Source: an uncultured Oscillospiraceae bacterium | GTDB taxonomy: Bacteria; Bacillota; Clostridia; Oscillospirales; Oscillospiraceae | Reading direction: 5' to 3' | DNA length: 5,034 bases | Assembly: GCA_900756575.1 (NCBI GenBank) | Contig: CAAEKQ010000168.1 | Coordinates: 1 to 5,034 of the forward strand | Shown here: in pieces, positions 1-5,034 of the stretch | Position numbering within the stretch: position 1 is the first letter of the stretch | Layout of the letters: every line of letters starts with the position of its first letter | Notes under the pieces: generated by a model | Seen by the model: the letters and a program-made list of their open reading frames with translations, nothing else | Database searches by the model: none | What the model was told of the DNA's origin: nothing | Translations under genes and position numbers: made by a program

Positions 1-929
1 CCGGAAAAGACTATCTCGCCGAAAAGGGCTATACCATAAAAATGGGCCGCGGGACAGACGAGCAGACGATTTTGGAGGATGTGGCAGACTGTGATGCCCT
101 GCTGGCCCGGAATGAGCATATCACCCGTGCCATCATGGAGGCCGCCCCCCGCCTGAAGGTCATCAGCAAGCACGGGGTGGGGCTGGATAAGATCGACCTG
201 GACGCGGCTAGGGAGCTGAACATCTGGGTCACCAACGGTCCCCTGAGCAATACCGTGGCGGTGGCGGAGCACACCATGATGCTGATCCTGGCCTGCGCCA
301 AGAAGCTGGTCTTCTTTGACCGGGCGGCCAGACGCGGCGACTACGACATCCGCAACCGGGTCAAGGGCATGGATCTGGAGGGAAAGACCCTGGGGCTGCT
401 GGGCCTGGGCAAGATCGGCCACATGGTGGCGAAGAAGGCCATCAACGGCTTCGGCATGGAGGTGATCGGCTATGATCCCTTCCTTCCTGCAGACCGCTGG
501 GACCCGGAAGTGGGCCGCCGTGAGACCATGGAGGAGATCTTCGCCGGCAGCGACATCGTCTCCATCCACATGCCCTCCACCCCGGAGACCCGCAACAGCG
601 TGGACCGCCGTTTGATCGGGATGATGAAGCCCACGGCCTATCTGATCAACGCGGCCCGGGGCGACCTGATCCGGGAGGCGGATCTGGCGGAGGCCCTGCA
701 GAACGGCGCCATTGCCGGCGCGGGGCTGGACGTGTTCCAAACCGAACCCCCCAGCCCGGACGATCCGCTCTTCCAGCTGCCCAACGTGACGGTCACGCCC
801 CACAACGCGGCTCTGACGCTGGAGACCACGGACCGCATGGGCCTCCACGCCGCTATGGGCATCGACGAAGTGCTCTCCGGCCGCCAGCCTTCCTGGCCCG
901 TGGTGGTGCCCAAGGAGCCGAGAACATGA
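1..929 (+). CDS. D-2-hydroxyacid dehydrogenase, NAD-binding (PGDH-like), 5' end cut by window edge
   Basis: Oxidoreductase of the D-isomer-specific 2-hydroxyacid dehydrogenase family, which interconverts a 2-hydroxy acid and a 2-oxo acid with NAD(H) in the cytoplasm. The reading frame is open to the left edge (first full codon at 3). The 13 residues before the ATG at 42 read as normal family sequence (GKDYLAEKGY...), and no ribosome binding site precedes that ATG, so the true start lies outside the window. About 308 residues are visible against a usual 310-330, so little is missing. Counting from the Met at 42: substrate-side motif KHGVGLDKID at 43-52; Rossmann loop GLGKIG at 121-126; D145 after the second strand, which favours NAD over NADP; and the catalytic set R206 (NAARGD), E235 (TEPP) and H254 (TPHNA). 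All key residues are present. The resemblance is to phosphoglycerate or hydroxypyruvate/glyoxylate dehydrogenases, but no ACT or other C-terminal regulatory domain follows, so serine biosynthesis is not implied. The true substrate is unknown. It sits 23 bases upstream of tctB and is probably cotranscribed with it. Confidence 0.92.
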   Translation, partial: GKDYLAEKGYTIKMGRGTDEQTILEDVADCDALLARNEHITRAIMEAAPRLKVISKHGVGLDKIDLDAARELNIWVTNGPLSNTVAVAEHTMMLILACAKKLVFFDRAARRGDYDIRNRVKGMDLEGKTLGLLGLGKIGHMVAKKAINGFGMEVIGYDPFLPADRWDPEVGRRETMEEIFAGSDIVSIHMPSTPETRNSVDRRLIGMMKPTAYLINAARGDLIREADLAEALQNGAIAGAGLDVFQTEPPSPDDPLFQLPNVTVTPHNAALTLETTDRMGLHAAMGIDEVLSGRQPSWPVVVPKEPRT

Positions 930-952
930 TGCGATTTCAGAGGTGAGAGTGG

Positions 953-1501
953 ATGAAAAAAACGATTCGCAACAAAGAGCTTCTGGTTGGCGTAATTTTT
1001 CTGATAGTAGGTGTCGCGTACTTCGCGCTGGCTTTTACAATTCCCAGCTATGACGCCTATGGCGGCTCCTCCGTGGTGGATTCCTCTTTTGTTCCCAAGG
1101 TGATCGGCGCTCTAATGACTGTTCTCAGTGTTTTACAGCTGGTCTTTTCTTTGAGGGCCGGCAAAAACCCGCCCCCTGCAGCTCCCTCTGCGAAGCCGAC
1201 AGAGGAAGACGGCACGTTCAAGGTGGAGGACTGGGACGATGACGCTGCCAACCGCAACGCCGACACCAAGGCACTGATTGCCATATTCGCGATTCTGATT
1301 GTGTACATGGCGTTGATGTCTGTGCTGGGCTTTCTCATCTCCTCGGCCCTGTTCCTGTTTGCTACGATGATGCTGCTGACACCGAAGCAGAAGCGGAAAC
1401 TGCCTGTGATTGTCATCCTCTCTGTTATCGTGGCCATCGGTGTCTATTACCTGTTTGTGTACGGTCTGGATATGGTCCTGCCGGCCGGTATTCTCGGATA
1501 A
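953..1501 (+). CDS. tctB: Tripartite tricarboxylate transporter small membrane subunit TctB
   Basis: Small integral membrane subunit of a TTT (tripartite tricarboxylate transporter) system. It partners the large TctA subunit in ion-gradient-driven uptake of carboxylates delivered by TctC. The 182-residue length is within the TctB range. The start at 953 is set by GAGGTGA at 940-946, six bases upstream. Visible hydrophobic segments: about 9-30, 48-68, 107-142 (long enough for two helices) and 150-176. The C-terminal signature, aromatic-glycine then LPAG (YGLDMVLPAG at 170-179), is typical of TctB. Between the second and third segments, residues 70-105 form a hydrophilic linker that is proline-rich and then strongly acidic (EED, VEDWDDD); such linkers vary widely in this family. 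TctB sequences are poorly conserved, so the call also leans on the adjacent, unmistakable TctA. The gene ends 14 bases before tctA and the two are very likely translated from one mRNA. Confidence 0.9.
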   Translation: MKKTIRNKELLVGVIFLIVGVAYFALAFTIPSYDAYGGSSVVDSSFVPKVIGALMTVLSVLQLVFSLRAGKNPPPAAPSAKPTEEDGTFKVEDWDDDAANRNADTKALIAIFAILIVYMALMSVLGFLISSALFLFATMMLLTPKQKRKLPVIVILSVIVAIGVYYLFVYGLDMVLPAGILG

Positions 1502-1515
1502 GAGGAGGACATCAC

Positions 1516-3018
1516 ATGTTAGATCTTTTTATCGACGGCATCGCAGCAATCGCAACACCGGATACGCTGGCGTTGATGATTCTCGGTGTCATTGTGGGCA
1601 TTATTTTCGGCTCCGTTCCCGGTTTGACCGCAGTGACCGGCATTGCGCTGTTTCTGCCGGTTACATACAGTCTTGGGCCCATCAAAGGCATGGCGCTGCT
1701 GATGGCAATTTATATTGGTGCCGTGTCCGGTGGTCTGATTGCAGCCATCCTGATCAACATTCCCGGCACGCCGGCCTCTGTGGCCACCTGTTTTGACGGA
1801 ACTCCGCTGGCCAGAAAAGGGCAGGCCTACAAGGCTCTGGGTGTGGGCACGGTGTTCTCTTTTCTGGGCACGATTTTCGGTATTCTGATCCTCGTATTTG
1901 TCTCCCCAATCATTGCTAATTTCGCTCTAAAATTTGGGCCTGCGGAGTATTTTTCTGTTTCGGTATTCGCCCTGACCCTGATTGCCAGCTTGGCAGGGAA
2001 ATCTCTGATTAAGGGGCTGATCTCTGCGGCTCTAGGCATTATGTTCATCACCGTAGGCGCAGCCCCAATTGATGCCGTCAGCCGTTATACCTTCGGCTTT
2101 TCCGGTCTCCGCGGAGGCTTCGACATTCTGACCGTGCTGGTGGGCCTCTATGCCATTTCAGAAATCCTCAGCACTGCCGCGAACAAAAAGGCTCTCGCTG
2201 CTGGCTCCGGCCAAGTGATGCAGTTCTCCGGCAAGGGATTCGGCTTCACCCTAAAAGAATTTTTGAGCCAGAAATGGAATTTCCTGATTTCCGCGCTGAT
2301 TGGCACCGGCATTGGTGTTTTGCCCGGCATCGGTGGTGCCACATCCAATCTGTTGGCATACACAGTGATTAAAAACAAATCCAAAACCCCGGAGAAATTT
2401 GGAACCGGCATTATTGACGGCGTAGTCGCCTCCGAGTCCGCCAATAACGCCACCATCGGCGGGGCCATGATTCCTTTGCTCACCTTGGGCATTCCGGGTG
2501 ATGCAGCTACGGCTATGCTGCTTGGTGGTCTGATCGTCCACGGTGTCCAGCCCGGTCCCCTGCTGTTCACCACCCACCCCGATGTGGTATACGGCGTGTT
2601 TGCCGCCATGGTGGTTGCCTCCATTCTGATGATCCTTGTCCAGATGTTTGGCCTGCGGCTGTTTGCAAAGGTTTTAAAGGTGCCCAAATACTATTTGATG
2701 CCCATTATCATCGTGTTGTGCGTAGTCGGTGCCTTCGCACTCAATAACCGGCTGTTCGACTGCTGGTCCATCATTTTCTTCGGTCTGGTAGGCTATGCCA
2801 TGAGCAAATTCGACATTCCTCTGGCACCTATGATTATGAGCTTTGTGCTGGGAGAGACCATTGAGACCAACCTGCGCCGGGCGCTGATGTATTCTAACGG
2901 TGACATCTCTACATTTGTGACATCCCCCATTTCCTGCGTGTTCCTGGTGGCGGCTGCCATCTCCATCGTTCTGACGATTCGCAAGCAGCTAAATGACCGT
3001 AAAAAGGCAACTGCCTGA
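1516..3018 (+). CDS. tctA: Tripartite tricarboxylate transporter large membrane subunit TctA
   Basis: Large polytopic membrane subunit and transport channel of the TTT system, expected to work as a cation-coupled secondary carrier. At 500 residues it has the standard family length. AGGAGG at 1503-1508, seven bases before the ATG, fixes the start. Both halves of the internally duplicated TctA fold carry their signatures. In the N-terminal half, VPGLTAVTG sits at 34-42 inside the first glycine-rich membrane segment, and NIPGTP at 81-86 leads into DGTPLARKGQAYKALG at 94-109. In the C-terminal half, GVLPGIGGATSN lies at 267-278, ESANNA at 307-312, LTLGIPGDAATA at 322-333, and GVQPGP at 343-348. 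The end carries PLAPMIMSFVLGETIETNLRRAL at 435-457, followed by SNGD, also typical. Hydrophobic segments fill most of the remainder, and the protein ends in a basic cytoplasmic tail (RKQLNDRKKATA). No frameshift or missing motif is seen. Its base composition is visibly lower in GC than the flanking enzyme genes. Confidence 0.97.
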   Translation: MLDLFIDGIAAIATPDTLALMILGVIVGIIFGSVPGLTAVTGIALFLPVTYSLGPIKGMALLMAIYIGAVSGGLIAAILINIPGTPASVATCFDGTPLARKGQAYKALGVGTVFSFLGTIFGILILVFVSPIIANFALKFGPAEYFSVSVFALTLIASLAGKSLIKGLISAALGIMFITVGAAPIDAVSRYTFGFSGLRGGFDILTVLVGLYAISEILSTAANKKALAAGSGQVMQFSGKGFGFTLKEFLSQKWNFLISALIGTGIGVLPGIGGATSNLLAYTVIKNKSKTPEKFGTGIIDGVVASESANNATIGGAMIPLLTLGIPGDAATAMLLGGLIVHGVQPGPLLFTTHPDVVYGVFAAMVVASILMILVQMFGLRLFAKVLKVPKYYLMPIIIVLCVVGAFALNNRLFDCWSIIFFGLVGYAMSKFDIPLAPMIMSFVLGETIETNLRRALMYSNGDISTFVTSPISCVFLVAAAISIVLTIRKQLNDRKKATA

Positions 3019-3078
3019 GGAATCCAACCGTGCACCACAGCAGACGCTGTTAAACATGACAAGAAAGGAAGATTCAAC

Positions 3079-4083
3079 ATGAAAACCTGGAAGAAATTGT
3101 TCTCTCTGTTTTGTGCAACCGTAATGATGTGCAGCCTGCTGGCTGGCTGCGGCAACAGCCCGGATACCCCGGCCGATGACGCCTCTTCGGAGGATGGCGG
3201 CACTGACTGGCCCACCAAATCCATCAACATGATCGTTCCCATGGGCGCCGGGGGCGACACTGACTTTAATGCCCGCACATATGCAAAATATCTGGAGGAT
3301 GTGTTGGGTGAGACCGTAGTCGTCACCAATATCACCGGCAATGGCGGAGCGCTGGGTTCCGAGGAAGTCAAGAACGCCTCTCCCGACGGTTATACCTGCC
3401 TGTTTTATCACACCTGCCTGAATATCAACCAGGCCACCGGCATTGCCGACTACGGTTCCGAGGCATTTGAGACCGTGGCTGTGGTGGGAAAGAGTTCCGG
3501 CGAGGCCGTGGTCGTGCGGGCTGACGCCCCTTATGACACCATGGAGGAGCTGATTGCATATTCCCAGGCCAATCCCCAGACCGTAAAAATCGCCGCCAAC
3601 ACTGGAGCCACCTCTCACTGGGCATCCGTCGTACTGAATGTGGAGGAAGATGCGCAGCTGAATATCGTCAATGCCTCATCCTCTGCAGAACGTGTTGCGA
3701 ATCTTCTGGGCGGCCAGTTGGATGTTATTATCAATCCCATCGGAACCGTTCAGGATTATGTGACCTCCGGTGATTTTAAGTATCTGGCAGTCACGACCTC
3801 CGAGCGGCTGGACTACCTGCCCGACGTGCCCACCTGTCTGGAACAGGGTGTGAATCTCTCCTACGATCTGATGTACTATGTCATGTTCCCCAAGGGGACC
3901 GATCCTGCCATCTGCCAGAAATTTGCCCAGGCGTTCAAAGAAATCTCTGAGATGCCGGAGTATGCCGAGGAGATCAAGACCGCCTACAACCAGACTCCCT
4001 ATTTCCTCGACACCGAGGAGTCTATTGCCTACATTCAGGAAGAGAACGAGAAGATGATGGCCTATGCCGACTACTTCAAGTAA
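3079..4083 (+). CDS. tctC: Tripartite tricarboxylate transporter substrate-binding lipoprotein TctC (Bug family)
   Basis: Extracytoplasmic solute-binding protein of the Bug/TctC family, 334 residues. It captures the carboxylate substrate and hands it to TctA/TctB. The start at 3079 is supported by AAAGGAA at 3064-3070. Residues 1-23 form a lipoprotein signal peptide (basic MKTWKK, hydrophobic core) ending in the lipobox LAGC with lipidated Cys24, as expected for membrane anchoring in a Gram-positive cell. A short acidic, Ser/Asp-rich linker (25-43) follows. Family motifs in order: DWPTKSINMIVPMGAGGDTD at 43-62, where W44-P45 opens the first domain; NITGNGGALGSEEV at 84-97; SPDGYT at 101-106; NTGATSH at 174-180; LGGQLD at 210-215; SERLDYLPDVPTCLEQGV at 241-258. 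The fold is complete. The ligand cannot be read from these motifs, since Bug proteins bind varied di- and tricarboxylates, amino acids and aromatic acids. In this operon the binding protein is last of the three transporter genes and is followed by a strong terminator-like hairpin. Confidence 0.95.
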   Translation: MKTWKKLFSLFCATVMMCSLLAGCGNSPDTPADDASSEDGGTDWPTKSINMIVPMGAGGDTDFNARTYAKYLEDVLGETVVVTNITGNGGALGSEEVKNASPDGYTCLFYHTCLNINQATGIADYGSEAFETVAVVGKSSGEAVVVRADAPYDTMEELIAYSQANPQTVKIAANTGATSHWASVVLNVEEDAQLNIVNASSSAERVANLLGGQLDVIINPIGTVQDYVTSGDFKYLAVTTSERLDYLPDVPTCLEQGVNLSYDLMYYVMFPKGTDPAICQKFAQAFKEISEMPEYAEEIKTAYNQTPYFLDTEESIAYIQEENEKMMAYADYFK

Positions 4084-4108
4084 TCTCCATTGACCAGCGT
4101 CCTCACAG

Positions 4109-4150
4109 CGGCAGGTCTGGCTGGTGACCGGCCGGACCTGCCGTCTTTTT
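4109..4150 (+). terminator. Strong intrinsic terminator hairpin after tctC
   Basis: A perfect 9-bp outer stem pairs CGGCAGGTC (4109-4117) with GACCTGCCG (4135-4143). Pairing continues inward (4118-4124 with 4128-4134, two of the seven pairs being G-U) to give a 16-bp hairpin closed by the three bases TGA at 4125-4127. The 3' arm is followed directly by TCTTTTT (4144-4150). A GC-rich stem plus a T-run is the standard Rho-independent terminator layout. It lies 25 bases after the tctC stop and before the aldolase gene on the same strand, so it may end transporter transcription, act as a partial terminator, or protect the tctC mRNA 3' end. The stem and T-run are read directly; the termination efficiency is inferred. 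Confidence 0.88.
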
Positions 4151-4166
4151 GCCCTCATGTATTACT

Positions 4167-4174
4167 AAAGGAGG
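4167..4174 (+). promoter_or_regulatory. Ribosome binding site that decides the aldolase start
   Basis: AAAGGAGG is a near-perfect Shine-Dalgarno sequence eight bases before the ATG at 4183. The same frame is open further upstream to a TTG at 4090, but that extension would be translated straight through the terminator hairpin, has no ribosome binding site, and adds 31 residues unlike the family. This site therefore fixes the start at 4183. It lies beyond the terminator T-run, so the hairpin does not mask it. Confidence 0.9.
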
Positions 4175-4182
4175 AATTTCCC

Positions 4183-4986
4183 ATGTATAATGCGCACAAG
4201 ATCACCGACAAAGTGGCCGCCGGCAAGCTGGCCATCGGGTCCCACGTGGGCTTTGACAGCCCCTTCGTCACCGAGATGATCGCCGGCTGCGGCTTCGACT
4301 TCATCTGGATCGACGGCGAACACAGCGCCATCGACCGCAAGGATATCCAGAACCATCTGATGGCCTGCCGGGCCGCCGGCGCCGCCGGCATCGTCCGGGT
4401 GCCCTGGAACGATCCCGTCATCATCAAGGCCATCCTGGACATGGGGGCGGACGGCATCGTGGTACCCATGGTCTGTTCGCTGGAAGAGGCCAAGCAGGCT
4501 GCCGCCGCCACCCACTACCCCCCTGACGGCATCCGGGGCATGGGCACCCGCCGGGCAGTCAACTACGGCATCTGGGACAAGAATGCGTATGTGGCCGACA
4601 CGGACAAATATATCCTCACCATTGTACAGATCGAGCACATTGACGTGGTAAAGGACCTGCCGGAGATTGCCAAACTCCCCGACATCAGCGGCTTCGTGGT
4701 GGGACCCAACGACTTCACCATGAGCATGAACACCCCGGAGCGCACCTACACCGTTAACGACCCGGAGGTGCAGGAGCAATTTGACAAGATCGGCCAGGCC
4801 CTGGCCGGCACCGGCAAGCTCTTCGGCGTCTCCGGCGCCTGCAGCGAGAAGTTCGTCACCGACTGGATACGCCGTGGTGTCAACTATATGTGCATGAACT
4901 TTGACTTCAACTACATCGTCAGCGGCGCCAAGAACGTGATGCAGACCTCCCACGCCGTGCTGGACCAGCTGGGAAGGGCGTACTGA
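4183..4986 (+). CDS. HpcH/HpaI family class II aldolase (2-oxo acid aldolase)
   Basis: Metal-dependent cytoplasmic aldolase of the HpcH/HpaI/citrate-lyase-beta-like superfamily (267 residues, typical length). Characterised members cleave 4-hydroxy-2-oxo acids into pyruvate plus an aldehyde or semialdehyde; examples are HpaI and 2-dehydro-3-deoxyglucarate aldolase. TIM-barrel motifs in order: FIWIDGEHSAID at 40-51, with the catalytic-type E46-H47; VRVPWND at 71-77, with R72 for the substrate carboxylate; ILDMGADGIVVPMV at 84-97; YPPDGIRGMG at 112-121; VQIEH at 148-152, with metal ligand E151; and GFVVGPNDF at 170-178, with metal ligand D177. All expected catalytic positions are present. Departures from HpaI are EH instead of ET after the metal-binding Glu, NDF instead of the usual ADL, and an aromatic C-terminal stretch, MNFDFNYI (238-245). 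These suggest a subfamily whose substrate is not one of the textbook ones. The next gene starts one base after this stop, indicating translational coupling. Confidence 0.93.
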   Translation: MYNAHKITDKVAAGKLAIGSHVGFDSPFVTEMIAGCGFDFIWIDGEHSAIDRKDIQNHLMACRAAGAAGIVRVPWNDPVIIKAILDMGADGIVVPMVCSLEEAKQAAAATHYPPDGIRGMGTRRAVNYGIWDKNAYVADTDKYILTIVQIEHIDVVKDLPEIAKLPDISGFVVGPNDFTMSMNTPERTYTVNDPEVQEQFDKIGQALAGTGKLFGVSGACSEKFVTDWIRRGVNYMCMNFDFNYIVSGAKNVMQTSHAVLDQLGRAY

Positions 4987-4987
4987 G

Positions 4988-5034
4988 ATGGCGTTTCTGA
5001 CACAGGAACAGCTGGACGCCCTGGCCCAGTTTGA
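4988..5034 (+). CDS. Start of the next operon gene, cut by window edge; possibly RraA-like
   Basis: An ATG at 4988, one base after the aldolase stop, opens a frame that runs to the window end and reads MAFLTQEQLDALAQF in 15 full codons. A purine-rich GGGAAGGG at 4971-4978, inside the end of the aldolase gene and nine bases upstream, can serve as ribosome binding site. Tight spacing suggests coupled translation. The short N-terminus (L-T-x-E-Q-L-D-A-L-x-x-F, probably followed by D/E) resembles the beginning of RraA-family proteins (4-hydroxy-4-methyl-2-oxoglutarate aldolase/oxaloacetate decarboxylase-like), which are often found beside HpcH/HpaI aldolases and hydroxyacid dehydrogenases. Fifteen residues are too few to be sure, and a dehydrogenase or another enzyme with a helical N-terminus is possible. 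That a gene starts here is well supported; its identity is a guess. Confidence 0.6.
   Translation, partial: MAFLTQEQLDALAQF

Noticed and set aside
42..44. ATG at 42 as the start of the dehydrogenase
   Set aside because: The frame stays open to the window edge with residues that fit the family, there is no ribosome binding site before 42, and starting here would remove part of the first strand-helix unit.
3005..3016. Inverted repeat AGGCA/TGCCT at the end of tctA
   Set aside because: The loop is only two bases, the arms lie in the last codons of tctA, and no T-run follows.
3037..3050. Small hairpin ACAGC-AGAC-GCTGT between tctA and tctC
   Set aside because: It has only five base pairs and is not followed by a T-run, so it is too weak to call a terminator or processing site.
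2989..3618. Minus-strand open frame across the tctA-tctC junction
   Set aside because: It runs antisense to two clear family members, has low-complexity Gly/Val/His-rich composition, and shows no recognisable motif.
4090..4182. TTG-initiated 31-residue N-terminal extension of the aldolase
   Set aside because: It has no ribosome binding site, covers the terminator hairpin, and is unlike HpcH/HpaI N-termini. The ATG at 4183 has an ideal AAAGGAGG.
4152..4182. Possible promoter for the aldolase (TATTAC at 4160-4165 as a -10)
   Set aside because: It is a poor match, the -35 region would fall inside the terminator stem with no TTGACA-like sequence, and the transcript leader would be only a few bases before the ribosome binding site.
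4372..4389. Tandem 9-base repeat GCCGCCGGC in the aldolase gene
   Set aside because: It encodes AAGAAG in a normal helix-to-strand stretch; GC-rich codons for a repeated tripeptide explain it.
4165..4953. Long minus-strand open frame opposite the aldolase
   Set aside because: It is a by-product of GC-rich codon use in the real gene: its translation is a biased Val/Gly/His/Asp-rich string with no domain motif and no ribosome binding site.

Overview
The window holds most of one colinear plus-strand operon. It has five readable genes plus the start of a sixth, with no sign of rRNA, tRNA, CRISPR or transposon sequence. In order: the 3' part of an NAD-dependent D-2-hydroxyacid dehydrogenase (cut by the left edge), the tripartite tricarboxylate transporter subunits TctB, TctA and TctC, an HpcH/HpaI-family class II aldolase, and the first 15 codons of another gene at the right edge. 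The last may be an RraA-like protein, but that is tentative.

The organism is most likely a Gram-positive, moderately GC-rich anaerobe of the Clostridia (Oscillospiraceae-like). This is inferred from three things. The Tct binding protein is a lipoprotein with a clear lipobox rather than a freely periplasmic protein. The ribosome binding sites are strong (AGGAGG, GAGGTGA, AAAGGAGG). The coding sequence is GC-rich but of mixed composition. No marker gene is present to fix the taxon.

Layout: dehydrogenase to 929; a 22-base gap ending at a strong ribosome binding site; tctB 953-1501; a 14-base gap; tctA 1516-3018; a 60-base gap; tctC 3079-4083; a 99-base gap containing a very strong intrinsic-terminator-like hairpin; aldolase 4183-4986; then the next start codon at 4988, one base after the aldolase stop. 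No intergenic stretch exceeds 100 bases.

Function (inference from families): TctC captures a carboxylate outside the cell, TctA/TctB import it using an ion gradient, and the dehydrogenase and aldolase then process a hydroxy- or oxo-acid, probably to pyruvate or another 2-oxo acid plus an aldehyde. The substrate cannot be read from the sequence. The points most worth a second look are the terminator hairpin inside the operon and the base-composition shift between the transporter block and the flanking enzymes. Together they suggest that the tctBAC block is a regulatory, and perhaps evolutionary, unit of its own. The gene families themselves are well known, and I see no clearly undescribed system here.
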